Shown: piece after piece, positions 34,035 through 42,679 of the stretch
Numbering within the stretch: the stretch's first letter is position 1
Layout of the letters: every line of letters begins with the position of its first letter
From: an uncultured Caryophanales bacterium
GTDB taxonomy: Bacteria; Bacillota_I; Bacilli_A; RFN20; CAG-826
NCBI GenBank assembly: GCA_946624155.1
Contig: CAMORU010000002.1
Coordinates: 1 to 64,000, forward strand
DNA length: 64,000 nt
Direction: 5' to 3'
Translations under genes and position numbers: made by a program
Notes under the pieces: generated by a model
The model's input: the letters and a program-made list of their open reading frames with translations, nothing else
What the model was told of the DNA's origin: nothing
The model's database searches: none

Positions 34035-34589
34035 ATGAATTTATGGCATCGTGTTAACCCCGAAAGTATCAAACCAGAAAACTTTTTGGCTTGTATCGAA
34101 ATCCCTCAAGGATCAAAAAACAAATACGAATTAGACAAATACTCTGGAGCATTAAAGCTCGACCGTATTCTATACACATCAACCCACTATCCACATAACT
34201 ATGGTTTTATTCCAAGAACCTTAGCAGATGATGGTGACCCACTTGATGTATTAGTTATTTCATCAGAACCAATTGTTCCACTCGCATTAGTTGAATGTAG
34301 GCCAATTGGTATGCTTGAAATGACAGATGGTGGAGATAAAGATGCAAAAATCTTAGCTGTTGCAGTTAATGACCCAGTCTATAACGAAATCTACAACATC
34401 TTTGATATGTCAGATCACATCTTACGAGAAATCAAACACTTCTTCACTGTTTATAAACAACTTGAAGGTAAAAACACAATCGTTGATAACATCCGTGATC
34501 CTGAAAAGGCAAAACGCGTTATTCAAGCTTGTATTGATAGTTATACTAAGAAATTCGGAGATGGACCAATCTACGAAGTAAAGAAATAA
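34035..34589 (+). CDS. ppa: Inorganic pyrophosphatase (family I)
   Basis: 184 aa. It hydrolyses pyrophosphate to phosphate. The family I signature DGDPLDVLV has the Asp triad for Mg2+, with [14 protein letters not shown] and [11 protein letters not shown] upstream. A strong Shine-Dalgarno and its own promoter and terminator make it a single-gene unit. Confidence 0.97.
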   Translation: MNLWHRVNPESIKPENFLACIEIPQGSKNKYELDKYSGALKLDRILYTSTHYPHNYGFIPRTLADDGDPLDVLVISSEPIVPLALVECRPIGMLEMTDGGDKDAKILAVAVNDPVYNEIYNIFDMSDHILREIKHFFTVYKQLEGKNTIVDNIRDPEKAKRVIQACIDSYTKKFGDGPIYEVKK

Positions 34590-34612
34590 GGGAATTATTC
34601 CCTTTTCTTTTT
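34587..34612 (+). terminator. Terminator of ppa
   Basis: AAGGGAA / TTCCCTT stem with a 3-base loop starting at the stop codon, then TTTCTTTTT. Confidence 0.75.
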
Positions 34613-34616
34613 ACTT

Positions 34617-34625
34617 TGTTATAAT
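34617..34625 (+). promoter_or_regulatory. Extended -10 promoter of trmL
   Basis: TGTTATAAT: extended TG plus perfect TATAAT, 6 bases before the ATG at 34632. No Shine-Dalgarno; predicted leaderless. Confidence 0.7.
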
Positions 34626-34631
34626 TGAAAT

Positions 34632-35132
34632 ATGATTCACATTATTCTTTATCATCCAGAGATTCCGCAGAATACCGGAAATATCCTTAGAACCGCAATG
34701 GCTACAAATTCTTATGTCCATATAATTGGTCCTATACCTTTTGATATTTCCAATAAAGCGCTGCAAAGAGCAGGCATGGACTATATTAAAGATGCTAAGT
34801 TTGATTACTATGATTCTTATGAGACTTTTTCGGAAAAATTTTCGGGAAAAACCATATATTTCGTCACAAAATACGGGAAAAATGTGTATTCAAAAGTTGA
34901 TTTTTCAGACCCGCTTGAAGATGTTTATGTTATGTTTGGAAGAGAGTCTACAGGAATTGATAAAGAAATTCTTAGTGCTCATAAAGAAACAACATTAAGA
35001 ATTCCGATGATGTCTACTGCAAGAAGCCTTAATTTATCAAATTCTGTCGCGATAGTGGTGTATGAAATTTTAAAACAAAAAAACTTCCCTGAATTGGCAA
35101 GTTTTGACATGATTAAAAAATACACAATTTAA
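34632..35132 (+). CDS. trmL: tRNA (cytidine/uridine-34 2'-O)-methyltransferase
   Basis: 166 aa SPOUT methyltransferase. PEIPQNTGNILRTA at the start, VMFGRESTGI in the middle and IPMMSTARSLNLSNSVAIVVYE at the end form the deep SAM-binding trefoil knot. It methylates the wobble ribose of tRNA-Leu. Its stop overlaps the end of the convergent rqcH by 4 bases. Confidence 0.94.
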   Translation: MIHIILYHPEIPQNTGNILRTAMATNSYVHIIGPIPFDISNKALQRAGMDYIKDAKFDYYDSYETFSEKFSGKTIYFVTKYGKNVYSKVDFSDPLEDVYVMFGRESTGIDKEILSAHKETTLRIPMMSTARSLNLSNSVAIVVYEILKQKNFPELASFDMIKKYTI

Positions 35133-36484
35133 TCTACTCGTTTTGCTAAAGCAAACTTTTCCTTAGTTTCTTCTCTAATTGAATTTAATTTAATAGTTGT
35201 TTGGTTCTTAATAATTGCTTCACCAAGAGTATGTCCACGACGGACATTTTTCTTTTTCGTATAAATTATTTCACCAGTCTTTTGGTGAGAACAAAGTAAA
35301 GCAAACTCTGCTGCGGTAAGGATTTCATTTTCAGTTGGTTTTCTTGAACAGATAACTAAATGAGAACCACTCAAATTTTTAATGTGCATCCACAAAAATT
35401 CACGATCCATTTTCATAACGAAACTTAAGTAGTCATTTTGGGATGCATTTTTACCAAAATAAATGTAGGTTCCATTTAAGTTATATCGCCATGGACGATT
35501 AAAAATCGTCTCTTGTGTTTCTTTCTTTTTGTTTACATGAAAATATGTCTCAACTAATTTGTCTTTTCCTTTTTCATCAGCAGATTCAAATTCTTTCAAA
35601 ATTTTGTTATATTCATCAAGTGATTTTTGAGCATTATCAATATTTGTTTGGAAGTGCCTCATTGTCTCTTTAGCTTTCTTAGCTTTTTTATAGAAGAGTT
35701 GGCAGTTTTCAGAAAGTGTTTTAGAGGCATCTAGTTTTACAGTTTCACCAGCGAGTTCTAGCACCTCAACTTTTGACCTTAAATTTAGGCCTAATGTGTA
35801 AATTTCATCAGCAAAACCCCTATATTTTTGGTTTTCTTCAGCTTTTTTGAGGTCACCATTTATAGACGAAATTTTCTTATTTGCGGACTTGATTTTATTG
35901 TTTAAAAACTTTGTAAACTCAGCGTATTTTTCTTTATATCTTAATTCATCTTCAGTCTTAAAAAGAGATTCCAAAAATTCTTCAGTAATTTCTTGTTCTC
36001 CATTAAGCTCAGTTAATGTTTCTGGTAGTTTATAAATAGCGCCATAAGATAGGTCACGATTTTTATTTTTATAAAAAGTTTCTTCTATCTTTTCGTTATG
36101 AAGAACAATTAAATTAGGACAATTTGGAATAAGCTCAGCAATAAAAGATCTTTCTTCATCACTCTCATTAGATTGAAGCTTAAAAGAAACAATATTATCT
36201 TTATCTGAAAGTTTTAAATTTGTAATGATTGTGCGGTTAAAAATCTTTTTAAATTTCTGAAGAAAAACATTATCGAAAGATTTGAAGAATATGTCACACT
36301 TAATTTTATAAATTAAAGGGCATCTATTATTGAGTGAAATCACAAGAGAATTTTTATAATCTTCAGCGAAAGGAAATAAAAGAGTTTCGTTATTGATTAA
36401 AATAGGAGAGAAGAGTAATTTTCCCTCGATTTCTTTAGCTAGATTTTGGATGTAATTTTGATAAGAAGAATGTGAAATTCTCAT
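35129..36484 (-). CDS. rqcH: Rqc2/RqcH-type NFACT protein
   Basis: 451 aa from ATG 36484. The open frame extends 42 codons further upstream, but a TATAAT at 36492-36497 sits only 7 bases before ATG 36484, which excludes the longer form. The C-terminal NFACT-R part is clear (FLWMHIKNLSGSHLVI, YTKKKNVRRGHTLGEAI); a coiled coil (about 190-300) precedes it. The NFACT-N part is diverged, and the protein is about 100 aa shorter than Bacillus RqcH. It recruits tRNA-Ala to obstructed 50S subunits to add Ala tails. Divergent from gmk, as near rqcH/gmk in Bacillus. Confidence 0.87.
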   Translation of the reverse strand: MRISHSSYQNYIQNLAKEIEGKLLFSPILINNETLLFPFAEDYKNSLVISLNNRCPLIYKIKCDIFFKSFDNVFLQKFKKIFNRTIITNLKLSDKDNIVSFKLQSNESDEERSFIAELIPNCPNLIVLHNEKIEETFYKNKNRDLSYGAIYKLPETLTELNGEQEITEEFLESLFKTEDELRYKEKYAEFTKFLNNKIKSANKKISSINGDLKKAEENQKYRGFADEIYTLGLNLRSKVEVLELAGETVKLDASKTLSENCQLFYKKAKKAKETMRHFQTNIDNAQKSLDEYNKILKEFESADEKGKDKLVETYFHVNKKKETQETIFNRPWRYNLNGTYIYFGKNASQNDYLSFVMKMDREFLWMHIKNLSGSHLVICSRKPTENEILTAAEFALLCSHQKTGEIIYTKKKNVRRGHTLGEAIIKNQTTIKLNSIREETKEKFALAKRVD

Positions 36485-36491
36485 GGAAAAT

Positions 36492-36497
36492 ATTATA
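36492..36497 (-). promoter_or_regulatory. -10 box of rqcH
   Basis: TATAAT on the minus strand, 7 bases before ATG 36484, no Shine-Dalgarno; fixes the start codon. Confidence 0.65.
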
Positions 36498-36535
36498 AAG
36501 AAGAATTCAATAAAATTGAAATCTAAATTATGTAA

Positions 36536-36564
36536 TTGAAAAGGCTCTTGCTTTTTAATAAAAT
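36536..36564 (+). promoter_or_regulatory. Promoter of the gmk operon
   Basis: TTGAAA (36536-36541), exactly 17 bases, TAAAAT (36559-36564), 8 bases to the ATG at 36573, no Shine-Dalgarno. Predicted leaderless. Confidence 0.75.
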
Positions 36565-36572
36565 TAAACCGT

Positions 36573-37145
36573 ATGGAAAATAGTAAGAAAAAGGGCCTAT
36601 TATTAATCATGTCCGGCCCAAGCGGTGTTGGTAAAGGAACAGTTCGTGAAGAATTAATGAAAGATAAATCATTAAATCTTTTCTATTCTGTATCCATGAC
36701 AACTCGTAACATGAGACCAGGTGAAGTAAATGGTCGTGAATATTACTTTGTAACGAAAGAAGATTTTATGAAGCAAGTCGCAAACGACAACCTTCTTGAG
36801 TGGGCCGAATACGTCGGTAATTGCTACGGAACACCCAAAGATAAAGTCGAAGATATGCGAAATGAAGGCAAAAATGTTCTTTTAGAAATTGATGTTAAAG
36901 GTGCGGAAAATGTCTTTAAAAAAGTTCCTGATGTAATTTCTATCTTTATTGCGCCTCCTTCAATCGAAGAACTTCGCAATAGACTTAGAGGTAGGGGAAC
37001 TGAATCTGAAGAAGTTATTAATAATAGAGTTTCTGCCGCTAGTAAAGAACTTGAATATAAGAAGTTTTATAAGTATGTTGTCATTAATGACAAACTAGAA
37101 GATGCAGTTGAAGAGATTCGTCAAATTATCAAAGCAAGAATGTGA
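36573..37145 (+). CDS. gmk: Guanylate kinase
   Basis: 190 aa. It phosphorylates GMP to GDP. P-loop GPSGVGKGT, the GMP-binding SVSMTTRNMRPGEVNGREYYFV and LEIDVKGAENV are conserved. First gene of an operon that resembles the Bacillus gmk-to-rpe cluster. It ends in TGA, showing the standard code. Confidence 0.97.
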   Translation: MENSKKKGLLLIMSGPSGVGKGTVREELMKDKSLNLFYSVSMTTRNMRPGEVNGREYYFVTKEDFMKQVANDNLLEWAEYVGNCYGTPKDKVEDMRNEGKNVLLEIDVKGAENVFKKVPDVISIFIAPPSIEELRNRLRGRGTESEEVINNRVSAASKELEYKKFYKYVVINDKLEDAVEEIRQIIKARM

Positions 37146-37153
37146 GGTAAATT

Positions 37154-37726
37154 ATGATAATAATTACAGTTTATGGTTTAGATCAATACACTGTTGGTCA
37201 TTATTCAAAAAACCACAGCGAAAATTTAGCGCAATTATTCGAAACCAAAATTGAAAATATCGCTTTTATTGCTTCTGATGAATACGTTTTTCATAATGGT
37301 GTAGAGCAAACAAGCTGGCAAGCTTTAGTGAAAGTTGAAGCACCAGAAAAATATGAAGTACTAGAAGATAAAGCGGCACAATATTTACTTAAAACTTTAA
37401 GTGAATTTTCTATTCACGTTAGAGTTGTTTTTGATTATTTTCATTCTCATCATGAACATGAATTTTTAAATAAGAGTTATCCTCGTTATATTAAAGAAGA
37501 TAACTTGGTTAATGTTGAAGATAGCGATGAAGATGAAGAGCTTTATGAAGGCAACATTTTTGAAGGAATGGAAAAGAAATTAGAAGAAGCATATAGAGAA
37601 GGTGAACATCATTGCCATTGCCATGACGAAGATCACGAATGTCATTGCGAAGATGGTGAATGTGATTGTGATGAAAAAGATTGCGATTGTGATGATGAAC
37701 ATTGTTGTTGCCACACTAAACATTAA
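37154..37726 (+). CDS. Unknown protein with acidic Cys/His-rich metal-binding-like tail
   Basis: 190 aa. Residues 1-115 look like a compact alpha/beta domain (MIIITVYGLDQY, then two strands around WQALVKVEAP and HVRVVFDYF) with no Cys; it loosely resembles a tautomerase-type fold but lacks the N-terminal catalytic Pro. Residues 117-150 are acidic. Residues 151-190 hold 11 Cys and 9 His among Asp/Glu, in units such as HCHCH, ECHCE, DCDC and HCCCH, which suggests binding of several metal ions. It lies between gmk and rlmN where Bacillus has rpoZ and priA-type genes; AGGTAA precedes the ATG and rlmN starts 3 bases after the stop. Function unknown. Confidence 0.8.
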   Translation: MIIITVYGLDQYTVGHYSKNHSENLAQLFETKIENIAFIASDEYVFHNGVEQTSWQALVKVEAPEKYEVLEDKAAQYLLKTLSEFSIHVRVVFDYFHSHHEHEFLNKSYPRYIKEDNLVNVEDSDEDEELYEGNIFEGMEKKLEEAYREGEHHCHCHDEDHECHCEDGECDCDEKDCDCDDEHCCCHTKH

Positions 37727-37729
37727 TCT

Positions 37730-38770
37730 ATGATTAATTTATACGGTCAAGAAATAACAAAATTAGAAAAATTATTAATGGACCGTGGTCAAAAAAAATA
37801 TCGTGCCACGCAACTTTTCACATGGATTTATGAAAAAAAGGCTACTACTTTTGACGAAATGAGTGATGTCTCTAAATTATTTAGAGAAGAACTTAATAGA
37901 GATTTTTGTTTAACTTTACCAACAATTTATAAAAAACAAGTTTCCAAAGATGGAACAATTAAGTTGTTACTTGAACTTGAAGATGGCGCAAAAGTAGAAA
38001 CCGCTTTAATGCCATATAGATATGGAAATGCTGTATGTGTAACATCTCAAGTTGGATGCAATATGGGATGTGCATTTTGTGCTTCTGGTTTATTGAAAAA
38101 GAAGAGAAATCTTGAAACTCATGAAATGGTTGGCCAAGTGCTTGTAATGAATAAACTTCTCGAAGAAAAAGGAGAACATGTATCCCACATAGTTGTTATG
38201 GGAACAGGTGAGCCTTTTGATAATTATGACAATGTGATGAATTTTATTCGTATTGTTAATCACCCAAAAGCACTTGCTATTGGCGCGCGTCATATAAGCG
38301 TTTCAACATGCGGGCTTGTCCCAGGCATTATGAAATATGCGCATGAAGGACTACAAACAAATTTAGCAATTTCGCTTCACGCACCAAACGATGAAATTCG
38401 AAATAAACTTATGCCAATTTCAAAAGCTTATCCTTTGGATAAATTAATGGAAGCTGTGAAATATTATGAAAAAACTGCAGGCAGAAGGGTAACATTTGAA
38501 TACATTATGCTAGATGGCATTAATGATTCATTAGAATGCGCTAAAGAACTTGTTAATTTAGTTAAAGGCACAATGAGTTATATTAATTTAATTCCATATA
38601 ACCCAGTAGATGAACATAGTTTTAAAAGAAGTTCAGATAAAAATGTCCACAACTTCTTTTCATATTTAATGCAACATGGTGTCAATACAACAGTAAGAAA
38701 AGAATTTGGGAATGATATTGACGCTGCATGCGGTCAACTAAGAGCTAAGGAAATACTAAAAAATGATTAA
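37730..38770 (+). CDS. rlmN: 23S rRNA/tRNA adenosine-C2 methyltransferase (RlmN)
   Basis: 346 aa. It methylates A2503 of 23S rRNA and A37 of some tRNAs by a radical mechanism. The [4Fe-4S] motif CNMGCAFC is preceded by the conserved CVTSQVGC, and the second catalytic Cys is in DIDAACGQLR near the C-terminus. Its end overlaps prpC by 8 bases, as part of a tightly packed operon. Confidence 0.97.
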   Translation: MINLYGQEITKLEKLLMDRGQKKYRATQLFTWIYEKKATTFDEMSDVSKLFREELNRDFCLTLPTIYKKQVSKDGTIKLLLELEDGAKVETALMPYRYGNAVCVTSQVGCNMGCAFCASGLLKKKRNLETHEMVGQVLVMNKLLEEKGEHVSHIVVMGTGEPFDNYDNVMNFIRIVNHPKALAIGARHISVSTCGLVPGIMKYAHEGLQTNLAISLHAPNDEIRNKLMPISKAYPLDKLMEAVKYYEKTAGRRVTFEYIMLDGINDSLECAKELVNLVKGTMSYINLIPYNPVDEHSFKRSSDKNVHNFFSYLMQHGVNTTVRKEFGNDIDAACGQLRAKEILKND

Positions 38771-39506
38771 AGGTAGTTTTGGATCTAAAACTGATATTGG
38801 TCTCGTTCGAAAAACTAATGAAGATAAAGCTTTATCAACGATTGATTCGGATGGAAATGTTTTGCTTTGTGTCTGTGATGGCATGGGTGGTGCTAATAAA
38901 GGGGATCACGCAAGTAAAATTGCAATAGATGTAGTTACCTCTGCCCTTAGCAATAAGAGACCTTGGAAATTTAATTTTCAAGTTAAAAGGTGGCTTGGTA
39001 AGCTTGTCAAAGAAATTAATTATGCTGTATATAGCGAATCCAAATTTGATGAGAATTATCGTGGAATGGGAACAACTCTTGTTTTAGCATTATTTTTTAG
39101 AGATTTAATCTATATGATTAATGTAGGCGATTCTAGAGGTTACATTTTAGGTGAAGATAGACTTATTCAAGCGACACGTGATCAAACTTATGTTGAATAT
39201 TTAGCCGCCAAAAAACAAATTAACGAAGATAAAAAATCTAGTTCAAAAGATAGACATTATCTTATGAATTTTATTGGATTAAAAAAGCATGCTAATTATG
39301 AGCTAAAAATCCTAAAAAATGCGGGAAAAACGGTACTTTTATGCTCTGACGGGCTTTATAATAATGCCTCAAATAAGCAGATTTTTTCTGCATTAAATAA
39401 CGATGATAGACTTGATCAAAAAATATCAACTTTAATTGGTATCGCAAAAGCAAATGGTGGTACCGACAATATCGCTATCTCTATTTGGGAGCCTCGAAAA
39501 GAATGA
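38763..39506 (+). CDS. prpC: PP2C-type serine/threonine phosphatase (PrpC)
   Basis: 247 aa. It removes phosphate from substrates of the neighbouring kinase. PP2C metal motifs: RKTNEDKAL, VCDGMGGANKGD, INVGDSRGYI, LLCSDGLYN and GGTDNIAI. The first residues overlap rlmN, and its TGA stop overlaps the prkC ATG (ATGA), so phosphatase and kinase are translationally coupled as in most Firmicutes. Confidence 0.95.
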   Translation: MIKGSFGSKTDIGLVRKTNEDKALSTIDSDGNVLLCVCDGMGGANKGDHASKIAIDVVTSALSNKRPWKFNFQVKRWLGKLVKEINYAVYSESKFDENYRGMGTTLVLALFFRDLIYMINVGDSRGYILGEDRLIQATRDQTYVEYLAAKKQINEDKKSSSKDRHYLMNFIGLKKHANYELKILKNAGKTVLLCSDGLYNNASNKQIFSALNNDDRLDQKISTLIGIAKANGGTDNIAISIWEPRKE

Positions 39507-40354
39507 TTAATATCGGTGACATAATCGATAATCGTTATAACGTTTTATCTCACTTAGGAACTGGCGGAATGGCTGTTGTTTTTGAGTGCGAAGATATAAT
39601 AAATAACGAAATTGTCGCCGTAAAAATATTAAAAGAAGAACTTTTAGATCAAAAAGGCATGATTGATGACTTTAAAAGAGAAATTAAAGCTGCAGTTATG
39701 ATGTCTCATCCAAATATCATGAAGATTTATAACGATGGTGTTTGGAATAAGCGTCCATATTTGGTCTTAGAATATCTTAAAAATCAAACACTATTAGACA
39801 AGATTGAATTCTATACAAAGTTTAGTGTTAAAGAAGCATGTGAGATTATGCTACAGGTTCTTGATGCTGTTGATTATACCCACAACCATAAAATTATTCA
39901 TAGAGACATAAAACCTCAAAACATATTTTTGCTACCAAACGGAACAATTAAGTTAGGTGATTTTGGCATAGCTAAAAACGAAAAAGATGCGGAAAATGAT
40001 GGAAAAATTCTTGGTTCTGTCCATTATTTGGCACCTGAAGTTTTAAGCGGAAAACCATTCACTGTTGCCTCCGATATCTATGCTTGCGGGATTACTTTCT
40101 TTCAATTAGTAACTGGGATTTTGCCATTTGACGGAACAACCGAGGAAGTTGCAAAGGCACATTTAAGAAATGAAGTTCCAAACCCTTCGTTTTTTGTTAA
40201 TTTAATTCCGAAAAGAGTAGATGAAATTATTTTAAAATCAGTTTCAAAGAATCCTAAAAATAGATTTAAAAATGCTAGTGAATTTAGAAAGGCAATTGAA
40301 CTTTTTCTTGAAAACAAAGAAGAAAAGAAATCGATATTTAAAAGGCTATTTTAA
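39503..40354 (+). CDS. prkC: Hanks-type Ser/Thr kinase, PrkC-like but without PASTA/TM
   Basis: 283 aa from ATG 39503; a TTG six codons upstream is less likely because of the ATGA overlap with prpC. Kinase motifs are complete: GTGGMAVVFE (20-29), Lys41 in VAVKIL, HRDIKPQN (133-140), DFGIAK (153-158) and APE. PrkC of Bacillus has a membrane helix and extracellular PASTA repeats after the kinase; here the protein ends at the juxtamembrane position with KSIFKRLF. It is therefore predicted to be soluble and unable to sense muropeptides directly. Confidence 0.94.
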   Translation: MINIGDIIDNRYNVLSHLGTGGMAVVFECEDIINNEIVAVKILKEELLDQKGMIDDFKREIKAAVMMSHPNIMKIYNDGVWNKRPYLVLEYLKNQTLLDKIEFYTKFSVKEACEIMLQVLDAVDYTHNHKIIHRDIKPQNIFLLPNGTIKLGDFGIAKNEKDAENDGKILGSVHYLAPEVLSGKPFTVASDIYACGITFFQLVTGILPFDGTTEEVAKAHLRNEVPNPSFFVNLIPKRVDEIILKSVSKNPKNRFKNASEFRKAIELFLENKEEKKSIFKRLF

Positions 40355-41220
40355 TGAACGGAAAAATTCTTTCAACAGTAGGTGGAATATACAAAGTATA
40401 TTCAAATGGGCATATTTACAGTCTATTTTCAAGAGGAGTTATAAAACATAAAAGTTTTTCATTATGTGCTGGAGATAATATCGAGTTTAATGAAAACGAA
40501 AATATTATTGAAAGAGCTTATGAAAGAAGAAACTTTTTAATTAGGCCTCGTTCTGCGAATGTAGATTTGTTGGTTATAACAATGTCTGTTGTAGAACCTG
40601 AATTATCTCCTGTATTAGTTTATAAATTTTTAACTTATGCAAATTTAAATAGAATACCTGCTGCTGTTCTTTTCACTAAATTGGACAAATTAGTAGATAC
40701 GAGCAAAGTTGATATTCTTAAATCAGATCTTGAAAAATTAGGTTATAAAGTTTTTCTAATTTCTCGTGAAAATACCGAAAATTTGCAGGAAATACGAGAC
40801 TTTTTATCAGGAAAAACCACGATAATTATGGGCCAGACTGGTGTTGGAAAAAGCACTGCAATTAACTTAATCGATCCTCACTTTAACCGCAAAATTGGTG
40901 AATATTCGGAAGCTCTTGGGAGAGGAAAACACCAAACAAAAGAAGTTATCTTGTTGCCATTTAAAGAAGGTTTTATAGGAGACACTCCAGGTTTTTCTTC
41001 TCTTGAACTTGATTTATATAAAGAAGACTTGGCCCAGTATTTTCCAGGATATGAAAAATATTATTTAGATTGCTATTTCTCAAATTGTCTTCATCAAAAA
41101 GAAAAAGAGTGTAAAATTAAAGAGGAAATAGAAAGTGGTAACCTTTCAAAAGAAGGTTATGAAGTATATATTAAGTTACTAAATCAACTAGAATTCAAAT
41201 CACAGAGGTATAGGAAATGA
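40354..41220 (+). CDS. rsgA: Ribosome small-subunit GTPase RsgA (CpgA)
   Basis: 288 aa. OB fold at the N-terminus, circularly permuted GTPase with FTKLDKL (G4) before GQTGVGKST (G1) and DTPGFSS (G3), and the C-terminal zinc motif CYFSNCLHQKEKEC. It acts in late 30S maturation. It overlaps prkC by one base and rpe by four. Contains the 19-base stretch shared with the small ORF at 27118. Confidence 0.96.
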   Translation: MNGKILSTVGGIYKVYSNGHIYSLFSRGVIKHKSFSLCAGDNIEFNENENIIERAYERRNFLIRPRSANVDLLVITMSVVEPELSPVLVYKFLTYANLNRIPAAVLFTKLDKLVDTSKVDILKSDLEKLGYKVFLISRENTENLQEIRDFLSGKTTIIMGQTGVGKSTAINLIDPHFNRKIGEYSEALGRGKHQTKEVILLPFKEGFIGDTPGFSSLELDLYKEDLAQYFPGYEKYYLDCYFSNCLHQKEKECKIKEEIESGNLSKEGYEVYIKLLNQLEFKSQRYRK

Positions 41221-41870
41221 AAAATCTAATTGCACCAAGTTTATTATCAGCAGATAAAGCACATCTAAAAGATGAAATTTTAAAAGTTGAAGCACTAGGA
41301 TGTGAATATATCCATTGGGACATTATGGACGGAATCTTTGTTCCTAATAAATCTTTTGAAGTTTCTGCAGTCAAAGAAAACGCAAAAGTTCATAAGATGG
41401 TTAATGATGTCCATATCATGGTTGCAGATCCTATGAGAGTTGCTCCTGAATTTATTGCTGCTGGTGCTGATTTAATTACATTTCATTATGAAGCTTTAGA
41501 ATGTCCAGTTTGTTGCGGAAAACTTATTAAGAAAATACATGAACTTGGATGTAAAGCCGGTATTTCAATAAAACCAAAAACAAATGTTAAAGTTTTAAAA
41601 GAACTTGTTAAACAAGTTGATTTAGTTTTAGTTATGTCTGTTGAACCTGGAAAAGGTGGTCAAGCATTCATTCCTAGCGCTTTAGGAAAAATTAAAACAC
41701 TTCGAAAGTGGATCGATAAACAAAATCTTAATTGTTTGATCGAAGTTGATGGTGGTATTAATGCCGAGACTGGTGCAAAATGTCGCAAAGCCGGTGTTGA
41801 TATTCTTGTTGCTGGTTCATATTTGTTTGGTCATGACGATATTAAAGAAAGAGTTGAATCACTTAGATAA
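41217..41870 (+). CDS. rpe: Ribulose-phosphate 3-epimerase
   Basis: 217 aa. It interconverts ribulose-5-phosphate and xylulose-5-phosphate. TIM-barrel motifs: IAPSLLSAD, HWDIMDGIFVPN (catalytic Asp), DVHIMVADP, and VEVDGGINAETG. Same relative position after rsgA as in Bacillus. Confidence 0.97.
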   Translation: MKNLIAPSLLSADKAHLKDEILKVEALGCEYIHWDIMDGIFVPNKSFEVSAVKENAKVHKMVNDVHIMVADPMRVAPEFIAAGADLITFHYEALECPVCCGKLIKKIHELGCKAGISIKPKTNVKVLKELVKQVDLVLVMSVEPGKGGQAFIPSALGKIKTLRKWIDKQNLNCLIEVDGGINAETGAKCRKAGVDILVAGSYLFGHDDIKERVESLR

Positions 41871-42544
41871 TGTTTAGTGTTACTTGGATTATTACCGTTG
41901 CCCTTTACCTATTAAGTTTTTTAGGCATTGTTGTGAGCGCATTAATGTTTGCAAAACCAGTAGATGAATTAAAATTTTCTTTCATGAGAAATTTTCCATT
42001 TGAAGTTGGCCGTACTGCTGAAAATAATGCGAAAATATATAGTTTTTTCATATATTTATTCGCCGGATTGTGCTTTTCACCTCTTATAATAATCATGGGC
42101 GGAAAGAGTGATTTAACTGCTCTTAAACCAATGTCTATTTTGACAACTTGTTGCTTAGGTTTGGCTGGTCTATGTTTTATATTTTTAAATATCTTTGATG
42201 TGACTCACACTAAACCGCATATTTCTTTATTTACTGTTTTCTCAGCGCTTGTTATTTTGTCTGGTGGACTTGTGTTTGCAAGAGGTTTAACCTCCTACAA
42301 AGTTTATAGTGATCACGGACATAAAGAAATTATATTTCTTGTGACTGAGATTCTTGCAGCAGTCAGTGTAGTTATAACTTTACTTTTACTTCTTAACCCA
42401 AAATTAAAAACTTGGCCAAAACTTGATAATGTTGATGGGACCTATAAAAGACCAAAACGATTTGTTCTTGCTTATAGTGAATGGGGTCTATTAACTATTC
42501 TATTTTTTAATGAATTAGTGTTTTTCGTCCAATTACTAAAGTAA
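41870..42544 (+). CDS. Membrane protein of unknown function, after rpe
   Basis: 224 aa with about six hydrophobic segments and short polar loops. Not recognised as a named family. It overlaps rpe by one base, so it is translated with it, and ends before a terminator. In Bacillus the next gene after rpe is thiN; this protein is unrelated to it. No motif points to a substrate. Confidence 0.75.
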   Translation: MFSVTWIITVALYLLSFLGIVVSALMFAKPVDELKFSFMRNFPFEVGRTAENNAKIYSFFIYLFAGLCFSPLIIIMGGKSDLTALKPMSILTTCCLGLAGLCFIFLNIFDVTHTKPHISLFTVFSALVILSGGLVFARGLTSYKVYSDHGHKEIIFLVTEILAAVSVVITLLLLLNPKLKTWPKLDNVDGTYKRPKRFVLAYSEWGLLTILFFNELVFFVQLLK

Positions 42545-42569
42545 GGTTAAAAAATGCTAAAAATTTGCG

Positions 42570-42595
42570 GGAAATCATAGGGATTTCCTATTTTT
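42570..42595 (+). terminator. Terminator of the gmk-rpe operon
   Basis: GGAAATC / GATTTCC stem with a 5-base loop, then TATTTTT. Confidence 0.75.
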
Positions 42596-42611
42596 ATACC
42601 AATTTATAACT

Positions 42612-42641
42612 TTGATTTTTAATCATTTTCCTAATTATAAT
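42612..42641 (+). promoter_or_regulatory. Promoter of the polysaccharide exporter genes
   Basis: TTGATT (42612-42617), 18 bases, TATAAT (42636-42641). AAAAGGAG follows upstream of the ATG at 42680. Confidence 0.65.
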
Positions 42642-42679
42642 TTGTTTTACGTAGATAAAAGGAGTAAAATAACGGCACT

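Noticed and set aside
36485..36610. 42-codon N-terminal extension of RqcH
   Set aside because: It is hydrophobic, overlaps the gmk start, and the rqcH -10 box lies inside it.
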